From Phreatobacter sp. (lineage in GTDB: Bacteria; Pseudomonadota; Alphaproteobacteria; Rhizobiales; Phreatobacteraceae): a stretch of 64,000 nt of DNA. Position 1 is the first letter of the stretch; every line of letters begins with the position of its first letter. Below, piece after piece: positions 36,075-43,822 of this stretch. The translations under genes were made by a program, and so were the position numbers. Below the pieces are notes generated by a model, which was not told the DNA's origin, did no database searches, and saw nothing but the letters and a program-made list of their open reading frames with translations. The DNA lies in contig NZ_JAUYFA010000089.1 in assembly GCF_030691135.1 (NCBI RefSeq), positions 1-64,000 of the forward strand, written 5' to 3'.

Positions 36075-36731
36075 ATGACCGACGCGAGCCTCGATCGAGC
36101 CGCCTTCATCACCGCGCATACGCGGCTGACGGCGGTGCCGCATGCGCCGGAGATCGTCCTCCACCTCGCCGACGAGGCGACGGCGCTGTGGCAGAAGACC
36201 GAGGACGAGCTCGGCGAGATCGGCCTGCCGCCCCCCTTCTGGGCCTTCGCCTGGGCCGGCGGCCAGGCGCTGGCGCGCTATGTCCTCGACCATCCCGAGA
36301 TCGTTCGCGGCAAGAGCGTGCTGGATGTGGCGACCGGCTCCGGCCTCGTCGCCATCGCCGCGGCAAAGGCGGGTGCGCGCGCCGTGACGGCGGTCGATAT
36401 CGACGCCTTCTGCGCGGTGGCCGTCGGGCTCAATGCAGCGGCGAATGGTGTCGCCGTGACGGCCGAAACACGCGATCCCGTCGGCAGCGACGGTGCCTTC
36501 GACGTGATCCTCGCCGGGGACGTCTGCTACCAGCGCGACATGACCGAGGCGATGATGGGCTGGCTCGGGCCGCTGGCGGCGGCCGGCCGCACCGTGCTGA
36601 TCGGCGATCCCGGGCGCGCCTATCTGCCGAAGACCGGCCTCGCCAAGCTGGCGGAATATCAGGTGCCGGTGACGCGGGCTCTCGAGGATCTCGAGATTAA
36701 GCGCACGGCAGTCTGGGCCCTGACCGCTTAG
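36075..36731 (+). CDS. ETF-beta lysine methyltransferase homologue (METTL20/EtfBKMT-like)
   Basis: A 218-residue seven-beta-strand methyltransferase. The pattern LPPPFWAFAWAGGQALARYV (51-70) followed by GKSVLDVATGSGLVAIAAAK, then DVILAGDVCYQRDM and RTVLIGDPGRAYL, closely follows mammalian ETFBKMT, whose bacterial homologue was shown to methylate ETF beta in Agrobacterium (recalled). The post-II motif is DVCY where the eukaryotic one is DMFY. The ETF genes themselves are not adjacent. It may be annotated elsewhere simply as a class I methyltransferase. Confidence 0.8.
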   Translation: MTDASLDRAAFITAHTRLTAVPHAPEIVLHLADEATALWQKTEDELGEIGLPPPFWAFAWAGGQALARYVLDHPEIVRGKSVLDVATGSGLVAIAAAKAGARAVTAVDIDAFCAVAVGLNAAANGVAVTAETRDPVGSDGAFDVILAGDVCYQRDMTEAMMGWLGPLAAAGRTVLIGDPGRAYLPKTGLAKLAEYQVPVTRALEDLEIKRTAVWALTA

Positions 36732-36850
36732 CCGGCTGCTCGCAGATCTTTGATCATCCCATGAAAAACGCGGGGATGCGCCACAGTGTCGCCGCGACCA
36801 TCTGCTTCCTTGGCGGCGTCGTAGGACCGTCACCGGAAAGGGAGGCCACA

Positions 36851-37045
36851 ATGCAGCTGACAGCGGAAGTTCGTCCGAGCGCTTTCGAGGGCCGACCCTT
36901 CAAAGTCGTGTTCCGGAAGGCCGACCAGGTCGTCGCGGAATGGCCGGTCTCCTCGGTCAGGGCGGGCGAGGAACGGATCGCCGAGACGCTCGGTGCGCTC
37001 GCCTGCGCCAAGGCGCCGAAGGGCACCCCCTGCCACGTCGCCTGA
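36851..37045 (+). CDS. Small hypothetical protein, 64 residues
   Basis: I do not recognise this protein. It starts at ATG 36851, directly after the strong ribosome-binding site AGGGAGG, which is why this start is preferred over upstream ATG 36761. The sequence (MQLTAEVRPSAFEGRPFKVV, then KADQVVAEWPVSSVRAG) looks like a small beta-rich soluble domain and has two Cys near the C-terminus (ALACAK and TPCHVA). No signal peptide. It lies between the methyltransferase and the MFS permease on the same strand. Confidence 0.65.
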   Translation: MQLTAEVRPSAFEGRPFKVVFRKADQVVAEWPVSSVRAGEERIAETLGALACAKAPKGTPCHVA

Positions 37046-37104
37046 CAGCCCAGCCGCGGCGCGTCGCTTGACCTGCCGGGCGCCGCGGTGACAGACAGGA
37101 CGGC

Positions 37105-38634
37105 ATGCAGCCAGACGGCCCCACCGGCGTGAAAGCAGCGACACCCGGACTGCCGGTTCCCGGCAGCCCCCCGGGCCGGCTCGCGGCAATCTGGCATGAC
37201 AACGTCGCGCGGCCCGTCCGGGCGTTGAAGAACGCCTATCTGCCGCTCCTCATGGTCTATTTCGCCTATGGCGCGCTCGGCATCATCGATGTCGCGCGCG
37301 ACATGTGGGTGAAGGAGAGCCTGTCGCTGTCCCCCGCGGAACTCGCCGGTATCGGTGTCTGGCTGAGCCTGCCCTGGACCATCAAGATGGTGTTCGGCCA
37401 GCTCGTCGACAGCGTGCCGCTGTTCGGCTCGCAGCGCCGCGCCTATGTCCTCATCGGTGCGACCCTGGTGGCTCTGGGCCTGCTGACGCTGGCGGCCTCC
37501 GCCGGCGGCAGGCTCGCCACCCTCAGGCCCGACCAGGCCTTCATCCTCGGTGCGCTCCTCATCGTCCTCGGCGCGGTGATCCAGGATGTCGTCGCCGACG
37601 CCATGTCCTCCGAAGTGGTCGCGCGCACCGATGCCGCCGGCGCGCCGCGTCCCGACGGCGAGATCCGCGCCGAACTCGGCATGGTGCAGGTGCTGGGGCG
37701 CCTGGCGCTCGGCATCGGCATCCTCTCGGTCGCCGGTCTCTCCGGCTGGCTCGCCCAGCACCTGACCCGCGAGCAGGTGTTCCTCTGCGGCCTCGCCATC
37801 CCCGCCATCTCGGTCGTCGGGATCCTCGCCTCGGGCGCCGAGACGGCCGAGCGGCAACCGCTCGACTGGCGCATTCTCGGCGGCGGCCTCGGCTTCGGCG
37901 CCTTCGTCGTCTCGGTGGCGCTGGGCGGGGTGCCCTATGCGCAGGAGGCGGTCTTCGTCGGCTCGATGGCGATCGTCCTGACCATGCTGCACCTCGTCAC
38001 CCGCGACATCGACCCGACGACGCGTCGCGCCATCATCTTCGCCTCGGTGATCATCTTCGCCTTCCGCGCGACGCCCGGCGTCGGCGACGGCTATTTCTGG
38101 TGGTCGCTCGACGTGCTGAAATTCGACGAGGCCTTCTATGGCGTGCTGCGCCAGACCGGCGCGGTGCTCGCCATCGCCGCCATGTGGCTGTTCTCCAAGC
38201 AGCTCACCGAATATTCGGTGACGACCGTGCTGTTCTGGATCGCGGTTGCCGGCACGATCCTGTCACTGCCCAATATCGGGCTGTTCTACGGGCTGGCCGA
38301 CTGGACGCAGGCGAATTTCGGCTTCGGCGCGCGCACCATTGCGGTGGTGGATGCCGCGACCTCATCGCCCTTCGCCCAGCTGTCGATGATCCCGCTCCTG
38401 ACCCTCATCGCCTATTATGCGCCGGAGGGGCGGCGGGCCACCTGGTTTGCGCTCATGGCCTCCCTGATGAACCTCGCGCTGGTCGCAGGTCAGTTGCAGA
38501 CCAAGTACCTCAACCAGATCTTCACGGTCGGCCGCGGCAATTATGCCGAGCTCGGCGACCTCCTCATCACCGCGACGGTGATCGGCTTCGTGGTGCCCGT
38601 CGCGGTGATCCTGATGTTCCGCAAGCGCGTGTGA
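37105..38634 (+). CDS. MFS permease resembling the BT1/folate-biopterin transporter group
   Basis: A 509-residue membrane transporter with about 12-14 hydrophobic segments. The N-terminal motif LSPAELAGIGVWLSLPWTIK and FGQLVDSVPLFGSQRRAYVL (about 73-118) resembles the loop 2-3 region of BT1 family permeases, where a D-S-x-P-x-x-G-x-x-R pattern is seen. The C-terminal half has FGFGARTIAVVDAATSSPF and TLIAYYAPEGRRATWFALMA. It starts with a Pro/Gly-rich cytoplasmic leader. Substrate is unknown; a general MFS label is safe. It is convergent with the DUF1579 gene, with four bases between stops. Confidence 0.72.
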   Translation: MQPDGPTGVKAATPGLPVPGSPPGRLAAIWHDNVARPVRALKNAYLPLLMVYFAYGALGIIDVARDMWVKESLSLSPAELAGIGVWLSLPWTIKMVFGQLVDSVPLFGSQRRAYVLIGATLVALGLLTLAASAGGRLATLRPDQAFILGALLIVLGAVIQDVVADAMSSEVVARTDAAGAPRPDGEIRAELGMVQVLGRLALGIGILSVAGLSGWLAQHLTREQVFLCGLAIPAISVVGILASGAETAERQPLDWRILGGGLGFGAFVVSVALGGVPYAQEAVFVGSMAIVLTMLHLVTRDIDPTTRRAIIFASVIIFAFRATPGVGDGYFWWSLDVLKFDEAFYGVLRQTGAVLAIAAMWLFSKQLTEYSVTTVLFWIAVAGTILSLPNIGLFYGLADWTQANFGFGARTIAVVDAATSSPFAQLSMIPLLTLIAYYAPEGRRATWFALMASLMNLALVAGQLQTKYLNQIFTVGRGNYAELGDLLITATVIGFVVPVAVILMFRKRV

Positions 38635-38638
38635 GGCC

Positions 38639-39112
38639 TCAGGCCGCGCGGCGGTAGTCGGAGCGCATTAAGACGTTCCACGAGCCGTCCGGCTGTCGTA
38701 CCTGCCCGCGGAACTCGTAGTGGTCGTCTGACTTCACCTCGATGATGTCCTGATAGGTGACGATGGTGCCGTCGCCCGAGAAGGACGGGCCGTCGGCCTG
38801 CAGCGTCAGGGTCTTTCCGGCGGCGTCGAGTTCGCCGTCATAGACCCAGAGGTTCGGCATCATCGAGCCGACCCAGGTGCCGACATAGCGGCCCTTCGCC
38901 GGGTCATAGCCGATGGTCAGCAGCATTGTCGCCGGCCCGCCGCCCGGCATCTCGCCGGTGCCCTGGCCGACGATCCAGAAGCCGCCGAGGGAGGTGAAGG
39001 TCTGGCGGCCCCTGAGCTTCTTTCCCGGCTCTTCCGGGCAGTCGTGGTCGTAGTCCCAGGTGCCGATGAAGCGCTGCAGCCAGGCGTTTTCCTTCTGCGG
39101 TTCTCCGAACAT
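38639..39112 (-). CDS. DUF1579 family protein
   Basis: A 157-residue soluble protein of the DUF1579 family, a lipocalin-like beta-barrel of unknown function. The pattern LQRFIGTWDYD near residue 12-22, GRQTFTSLGGFWIVGQGTGE and MLLTIGYDPAKGRYVGTWVG fits the family. AGGAGAG lies just upstream of ATG 39112. It is the last gene of the VOC-SRPBCC-DUF1579 operon. In related genomes such genes follow an arsR-type regulator, which is missing here. Confidence 0.85.
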   Translation of the reverse strand: MFGEPQKENAWLQRFIGTWDYDHDCPEEPGKKLRGRQTFTSLGGFWIVGQGTGEMPGGGPATMLLTIGYDPAKGRYVGTWVGSMMPNLWVYDGELDAAGKTLTLQADGPSFSGDGTIVTYQDIIEVKSDDHYEFRGQVRQPDGSWNVLMRSDYRRAA

Positions 39113-39159
39113 GGCGTCTCTCCTCTTGTCGGTTGGTCTTGGGGGGAACGTGCGGCGCG

Positions 39160-39699
39160 TCAGCCTTCCGCTTGCCGCTTGAGGTTGGCGAGGCCGGCCT
39201 CGAAATCGGGTCCGACCATGCGCTCCATGCTGAAAACCATGGTCATCAGCCGAGCGATGAAGGGCTGCGGACCCGACATGGCCCAGGTGACGCGGGTGCC
39301 GGCGCCCTCGGGGACGAGGGTGAACTCGGCGAGGTTGTGGGCCTCGAAGGGCTTGAGGAAGTCGAGCTTGATGGCGATCTGGCGGGGTGTGTCCTCGACG
39401 ATCTCCATGCGGCCCGTGCCGACCTGGCCGTTGCCCTCCCAGCCATAGACCGCCCCCACCCCCGCTTCGGCTCCCGACAGGGTGCGCTTCATGCCGGGGT
39501 CCTTCGCCTCCCAGGGCGACCAGTATCGCCAGACGCGAAAGTCGGCGATGAGCGGGCGGATCGTCTCCGGCGCCGCGGCGATCAGGGTGGAGCGCTCGAG
39601 GCGGAAATGATCCGGCCGGGCCCAGGCCGTGGCGAGAAGGCCGGTGACGGCGACCAGGACGGCGGCGAGGGCATAGAGCATGGATCGTCTCCAGGTCAT
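39160..39699 (-). CDS. SRPBCC (START/Bet v1-like) family protein
   Basis: A 179-residue protein with an N-terminal membrane anchor or signal segment (MLYALAAVLVAVTGLLATAW, 7-26) followed by an SRPBCC fold seen as ERSTLIAAAPETIRPLIADF, WSPWEAKDP, GYGWEGNG-like GAVYGWEGN and VTWAMSGPQPF. It probably binds a hydrophobic ligand at the outer face of the inner membrane. The start lies 5 bases after the VOC stop, indicating an operon. Confidence 0.85.
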   Translation of the reverse strand: MTWRRSMLYALAAVLVAVTGLLATAWARPDHFRLERSTLIAAAPETIRPLIADFRVWRYWSPWEAKDPGMKRTLSGAEAGVGAVYGWEGNGQVGTGRMEIVEDTPRQIAIKLDFLKPFEAHNLAEFTLVPEGAGTRVTWAMSGPQPFIARLMTMVFSMERMVGPDFEAGLANLKRQAEG

Positions 39700-39704
39700 G
39701 GGCG

Positions 39705-40121
39705 TCAGGCCTTCGCCGCCAAGGCGTGGGCGAAGCTCCAGGAATGTCCGAAGGGGTCGACGATCTGGGCGTAGCGGTCGCCCCAGAACGCGTCGTGCGG
39801 GGCCATGACCATGGTGGCGCCGGCTTTCATGGCGCGGTCGTACCAGGCGTCGCAGTCGTCGACCACGAGGTGCAGTGTGACGGAGACGCCGCCGACGCGG
39901 GGCGGCGGGCCGAAAACGGCGCCGGGGAAGACATGTTCGGGGAAGTCGTCGTGCAGGAAGACCGTCGAGCCGTTGATGGTCAGCGCGGCGTGCAGCAGCC
40001 GTTTGCCGTCGTTCGCCGGCATGCGGGCCAGTTCGGTGGCGCCGAAGGCGGTGACATAGAAGGCGATGGCCTGAGAGGCTCCCTCGATGTTCAGGTGGGG
40101 AATGATGGCGGCCGCGGCCAT
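39705..40121 (-). CDS. VOC family (glyoxalase/PhnB-like) protein
   Basis: A 138-residue vicinal oxygen chelate protein of the PhnB-like subgroup. The two beta-alpha-beta repeats are visible: IPHLNIEGASQAIAFYVTAF (7-26) and LHLVVDDCDAWYDRAMKAGA (about 83-102), followed by DRYAQIVDPFGHSWSFA, the typical end. Reaction unknown; members include resistance proteins and demethylubiquinone-like enzymes. It is first in a three-gene operon behind an ArsR-like operator. GAGGA precedes the ATG. Confidence 0.87.
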   Translation of the reverse strand: MAAAAIIPHLNIEGASQAIAFYVTAFGATELARMPANDGKRLLHAALTINGSTVFLHDDFPEHVFPGAVFGPPPRVGGVSVTLHLVVDDCDAWYDRAMKAGATMVMAPHDAFWGDRYAQIVDPFGHSWSFAHALAAKA

Positions 40122-40145
40122 GGGAAGATCCTCGACGGTATTTTC

Positions 40146-40186
40146 ACTTAACTCATAGGTTAAGTATACGGAGGCGGCGCTGTCAA
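40146..40186 (-). promoter_or_regulatory. Promoter with ArsR-like operator for the VOC operon
   Basis: A perfect inverted repeat ACTTAAC-TCATAG-GTTAAGT lies at 40146-40165, AT-rich in a GC-rich genome and of the length seen in ArsR-family operators. Reading on the minus strand, a TTGACA -35 box is at 40186-40181; the expected -10 position 17 bases on falls within the repeat, so binding would block polymerase. Confidence 0.75.
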
Positions 40187-40222
40187 GGCGGGAGCGGCAG
40201 GTGGCCCGCCGCTCCCTCGCCG

Positions 40223-40480
40223 TCAGTGGCGGAACCAGAAGCCCGCCACCATGGCGACGGCGAAGAGCGCCAGCACGATGTTGCGATAGAGGCGGTCCCA
40301 GCGGTCGTAGCGGGCCGGGGGAAGCTTCAGGACGTCAAAGTCGTCGCCGCGCTGCGAAGTCACCTCCGGGCGCACGGAGCCGGTGGAAGATGCCTCTGCG
40401 GCCCGTGGCGGGGGCACCGGTGCGAGGCCGATGGTGACGGGCGTCGTCTGGCGACGGATGTTCGGCTGCTGAATGGACAT
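40223..40480 (-). CDS. Small hypothetical protein with C-terminal membrane segment
   Basis: An 85-residue protein not recognised. It starts at ATG 40480. The first 50 residues are polar and Pro/Thr-rich (RRQTTPVTIGLAPVPPPRAA), then DDFDVLKLPPARYDRWDRLY and a single C-terminal transmembrane helix (IVLALFAVAMVAGFWF), so it is probably tail-anchored with the N-terminus in the cytoplasm. No strong ribosome-binding site is visible. Codon use fits the genome. Confidence 0.55.
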   Translation of the reverse strand: MSIQQPNIRRQTTPVTIGLAPVPPPRAAEASSTGSVRPEVTSQRGDDFDVLKLPPARYDRWDRLYRNIVLALFAVAMVAGFWFRH

Positions 40481-40586
40481 GGAGAGGCTCGTGATCGGGC
40501 CACGGTCGCGATGGCGCGACACCGCCGCCCCTCGCGGGGTCGGTCGCGTGGCAGAGATGAGGAAAGGGCTCGGGGACGCGCGGCCG

Positions 40587-40976
40587 TCAGACCGGCGGCG
40601 CCCGTGCCTCGGGCAGCAGCCGCCTGCTGCTGGCGGGCACCGCCGCGCCGGCGGCGGCCACGCCTACGGACCTGCCGGCCGAGATCGCCGGAGCGGTCGC
40701 CGCGGCATCCGCCAGATCCGGCCCGCCGGACCCGTCGGTGCGGTCGTCCGTCGCCATGCGGCGCTGGACCGAGGGCGCCTCGCTCTGGCGCAGCACGGCG
40801 AGGTCGAAGGCCACCCGCTGCAGAACCGCGCCGCCCGCCTGAGCGGCCGTCCGGCTGACATCACCGGACCCGCCGGCAAGGCTCGCCGCCGCCAGCAGCA
40901 GCGCCGCCAGCCAGAGGCGCGGCCGGGCGAAGGCGATCCTCCAGGCCGGAGCGGGGGTGCGGGACGTCGCGGTCAT
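40587..40976 (-). CDS. Hypothetical secreted or membrane-anchored protein
   Basis: A 129-residue frame not recognised. It has a basic N-terminus and a hydrophobic segment (RLWLAALLLAAASLAGGSG, about 20-38) that could be a signal peptide, then a low-complexity Ala/Gly/Arg-rich region. AGGAA lies 3-8 bases upstream of ATG 40976. It is upstream of and co-oriented with the small tail-anchored protein gene; both could belong to one transcript divergent from rsfS. Could be a chance frame. Confidence 0.45.
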   Translation of the reverse strand: MTATSRTPAPAWRIAFARPRLWLAALLLAAASLAGGSGDVSRTAAQAGGAVLQRVAFDLAVLRQSEAPSVQRRMATDDRTDGSGGPDLADAAATAPAISAGRSVGVAAAGAAVPASSRRLLPEARAPPV

Positions 40977-41111
40977 CGGTTCCTGTCGCGAGCGGGTGAG
41001 AGGCTTCGTTCTGCCCCGAATCCGGCGGAATTGCGAGTCGGGGAGGGGCGCTTGCCGGCGGGGCTGCTGCGCCTTTCACCGCGCCGTTTTCCAATCGTCA
41101 CGTTTTCGGCT

Positions 41112-41576
41112 ATGATGCCTGCTTGTGGCGCCCTTGCGGCGCGAAGCAGAGAGGATTGGACCCTGTCCACCACAACCCTGCCGGGGCCGGCCGCCAGCGC
41201 GCCGCCCACCGGGACTTCCAAGGAACACCCCGCTTCGGCGGAAGTCCTCCAGCTCGTCCTCGACTCCCTCGACGAAAACAAGGCCGAGGAAGTCCAGGCC
41301 ATCGACCTCAGGGGCAAGACCTCCATCGCCGACGCGATGGTGGTGGCCTCCGGCCGTTCGCATCGCCATGTCGGCGCGCTGGCCGACTATCTCGTCAAGG
41401 CCCTGAAGGAAGCTGGCGTGCGCCAGGTGCGTGTCGAGGGCGTGCCGGCCTGCGACTGGGTGCTGGTCGATGCCGGCGACGTCATCATCCACGTGTTCCG
41501 GCCCGAGGTCCGCAGCTTCTACAATCTCGAGAAGATGTGGTCGGCGGCCCGTCCGGGCGAAGCGCTGGCGGGCTGA
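41112..41576 (+). CDS. rsfS: Ribosomal silencing factor RsfS (Iojap)
   Basis: Binds ribosomal protein L14 and stops subunit joining under starvation. The core is clear: DLRGKTSIADAMVVASGRSH, VGALADYLVKALKEAGV, VEGVPACDWVLVDAGDVIIH, VFRPEVRSFYNLEKMWS. The start is uncertain. ATG 41112 (or 41115) gives 154 residues but has no ribosome-binding site, while an in-frame CTG at 41163 (reading LSTTTLPG) has GAGAGGA about 8 bases upstream and would give 137 residues. rlmH follows 46 bases later, the usual order. Confidence 0.93.
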   Translation: MMPACGALAARSREDWTLSTTTLPGPAASAPPTGTSKEHPASAEVLQLVLDSLDENKAEEVQAIDLRGKTSIADAMVVASGRSHRHVGALADYLVKALKEAGVRQVRVEGVPACDWVLVDAGDVIIHVFRPEVRSFYNLEKMWSAARPGEALAG

Positions 41577-41622
41577 CCGCCCGCCGCGTCCGTTCCCTGT
41601 CCGTCCCGCCCGGAGCCCCGGC

Positions 41623-42099
41623 ATGCGGCTGATCGTCGTCGCCGTCGGGCGTGCCAAGGCTGGCCCCGAGACCGAGCTCGCCTCCCGCTACCGCGAGCGC
41701 GCTGCCAAGGCCGGCAAGACGCTGGGCTTCCGCGCCGTCGAGACCCTGACGCTGGACGAGAGCCGCGCCGCGGATGCGGGCGCCCGCAAAGCCGAGGAGG
41801 CCGCGGCGATCCGGCGGGTGCGCGCCGGCCGGCTCGTGCTCCTGGACGAGCGTGGCAAGAACCTCGGCAGTGCCGATTTCGCCGCCCTGCTCGGCCGCTG
41901 GAAGGATGCGGGCGAGGAGGCGACCACCCTCGTCATCGGCGGGCCTGACGGCCTCGATCCCGCGCTGCGGGCGGAGGCCGACCTCTTCCTGTGCTTCGGT
42001 GCGCTGACCTGGCCGCATCAGCTGGTGCGCATCATGGCGCTCGAGCAGCTCTACCGCGCCGTCACCATCCTCTCGGGTCACCCTTATCACCGCGCGTAA
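41623..42099 (+). CDS. rlmH: 23S rRNA (pseudouridine1915-N3)-methyltransferase RlmH
   Basis: SPOUT-class methyltransferase acting on helix 69 of 23S rRNA in the assembled ribosome. The 158-residue protein has RLVLLDERGKNLGSADFA, TLVIGGPDGLDPAL (knot) and the C-terminal FGALTWPHQLVRIMALEQLY and SGHPYHRA that defines the family. GGAG is about 8-10 bases upstream of ATG 41623. Paired with rsfS, as in many bacteria. Confidence 0.96.
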   Translation: MRLIVVAVGRAKAGPETELASRYRERAAKAGKTLGFRAVETLTLDESRAADAGARKAEEAAAIRRVRAGRLVLLDERGKNLGSADFAALLGRWKDAGEEATTLVIGGPDGLDPALRAEADLFLCFGALTWPHQLVRIMALEQLYRAVTILSGHPYHRA

Positions 42100-42236
42100 A
42101 ATGTGCGACCGGGGTTGCGACATCTCGTCCCGCCATCGGCCGGAACGGCCGGTTCAAGCGCCGGAAAAGCGGGCAATCCGGGGTTTTCGGGGCCTGTTCG
42201 GGGGCTGCTCGAGCCGGCTTTACGCCGTCATCGAAA

Positions 42237-42254
42237 CTTCATTAAACTGTCACC
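42237..42254 (+). promoter_or_regulatory. Candidate Pho box (PhoB site) upstream of ugpB
   Basis: ACTTCAT-TAAA-CTGTCAC at 42237-42254 has the 7-4-7 layout of a PhoB site: the second half is a full CTGTCAC and the first keeps TCAT of CTGTCAT. It is 72 bases upstream of the ugpB start. ugp genes are PhoB targets in E. coli and rhizobia (established), so the site fits its context. The whole gap 42100-42325 has no gene. Confidence 0.65.
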
Positions 42255-42325
42255 CGTCCGTCGTCGACGGCAACCAGAAGGGTCGCAGCCAGATCGGCCC
42301 CCTCCGTCCACCGGGAGTTTGTTCC

Positions 42326-43666
42326 ATGCATACTCGTCGTACTCTCCTTGCCGCCGCCGCGGTCGCCGGACTGGCGTTGTCGCCGGCTCTCGCACAGCAG
42401 GCGCGCACGCCCATCACCATGTGGATCGGCGTGACCGGCCCCGCCCAGGAAGAAATCATGCGCTATGCGCAGGAGTTCAACGCCAGCCAGACGCAGTTCG
42501 AAGCCAAGGTCGAGTTCCGCGGCCAGTATCCCGAGCAGCGCGCCGCCGCCTTCGCCGCCTTCCGCGCCGGCAACCCGCCGCACATCATGCAGATGTTCGA
42601 TGCCGGCACCGGCGACATGTTCGCCCTGCCGCGCGCCACCATTCCGGTCTCCGAGGTGATGCAGCGCGCCGGCGTGCAGTTCGACCCAGCTGCCTTTATC
42701 GGCCCGGCCCGCGGCTACTACTCCCGTCCGGACGGCACGATGAACTCGCTGCCCTTCAACGTCTCGACGGCGGTGATGTTCATCAACGACGACATCTTCA
42801 CCAAGGCCGGCCTCGACCCGTCGAAGCCGCCGCGCACCTGGCCGGAGGTCATCGCCGCCGCCAACCAGATCCGTGAGCGCAACGCCGCAGAATGCGGCTT
42901 CACCACGACCTGGCTCGCCTGGACGATGCTCGAGCAGTATTCGGCCATCCACGACCTGCCGCTCTCCACCGAGGCCAACGGCCGCGGCGGTCTCAACGCG
43001 GTGCTGAACTTCAACGACGCGCCCCGCGCCCGCATGGTCCAGACCCTGGTCGACGCCTCCCGCAACAAGGCCTTCCAGTATGGCGGCCGCTCGAACGACG
43101 CCAACGCGCTGTTCGTCGCCGGCACCTGCGCCATGCTGATCCAGTCCTCGGGCGGCCATGCGGCCATCGCCCGCGACCTGAAGGCGAAGTTCTCGGTCGC
43201 GCCGATGCCGTTCTGGCCCGACGTGATCGCCGAGCCGAAGAACTCGATCGTCGGCGGTGCCTCGCTCTGGGTCTTCAACGCGCCGAACCGTTCGGCCGAG
43301 GAGCTCCGCGGCGTCGCCCAGTTCCTCGCCTTCCTGGCGCGTCCGGAGACCTATGTCCGCTTCGCCAAGGCGACGGGCTTCCTCCCGGCCACCAATGCCG
43401 CCTTCCAGGCGATGCAGGCCGAGGGCTTCTTCCAGCAGAACGCGGGTCGTGACGTCCCGATCCTGCAGCTGACCCGCGGCACCCCGACCGCCAACTCGGC
43501 GGGCTACCGCTTCGGCCGCTGGACCGAGATCCGCGACATGTACCACGAGGAGGTCGAGCGCGCCCTGCAGGGTCAGCAGACCGCCCAGGCCGCCCTCGAC
43601 AACACGGTGCGCCGCGGCAACGACGCGCTGCGCCAGTTCGAGCGCTCGGTCGGCGCCGCCAACTGA
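42326..43666 (+). CDS. ugpB: sn-Glycerol-3-phosphate ABC transporter, binding protein
   Basis: Periplasmic binding protein for glycerol-3-phosphate (possibly glycerophosphodiesters). The 446-residue precursor has a signal peptide (RRTLLAAAAVAGLALSPALA, cleavage near residue 23). UgpB landmarks are MWIGVTGPAQEEI, EFNASQTQFEAKVEFRGQY, FRAGNPPHIMQMFDAGTG, NSLPFNVSTAVMFINDD, PKNSIVGGASLWVF and KATGFLPATNAAF, followed by RGNDALRQFERS at the end. GGGAG precedes ATG 42326. The rest of the ugp operon follows in order A, E, C. Confidence 0.93.
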   Translation: MHTRRTLLAAAAVAGLALSPALAQQARTPITMWIGVTGPAQEEIMRYAQEFNASQTQFEAKVEFRGQYPEQRAAAFAAFRAGNPPHIMQMFDAGTGDMFALPRATIPVSEVMQRAGVQFDPAAFIGPARGYYSRPDGTMNSLPFNVSTAVMFINDDIFTKAGLDPSKPPRTWPEVIAAANQIRERNAAECGFTTTWLAWTMLEQYSAIHDLPLSTEANGRGGLNAVLNFNDAPRARMVQTLVDASRNKAFQYGGRSNDANALFVAGTCAMLIQSSGGHAAIARDLKAKFSVAPMPFWPDVIAEPKNSIVGGASLWVFNAPNRSAEELRGVAQFLAFLARPETYVRFAKATGFLPATNAAFQAMQAEGFFQQNAGRDVPILQLTRGTPTANSAGYRFGRWTEIRDMYHEEVERALQGQQTAQAALDNTVRRGNDALRQFERSVGAAN

Positions 43667-43680
43667 TCCGACTTGATCCG

Positions 43681-43728
43681 CCGCGGGGTGTCCGGCCAGT
43701 CCGGCCCGACACCCCGCGGTGCCTTTTT
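43681..43728 (+). terminator. Hairpin between ugpB and ugpA
   Basis: Perfect 12-bp stem CCGCGGGGTGTC (43681-43692) and GACACCCCGCGG (43708-43719), whose 15-base loop holds a further CCGG palindrome, followed by TGCC and five T. It should act as a partial terminator or stabilising stem, leaving ugpB in excess over the membrane genes. Confidence 0.85.
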
Positions 43729-43822
43729 GCGTGACGACCGGAGCGGGGCCGGCGTGACGCTGCATCACCCCCCGAGGGCCTGACCGCCTCGTCACCGCGC
43801 CGGGATCGCGTCAGGGACCATC

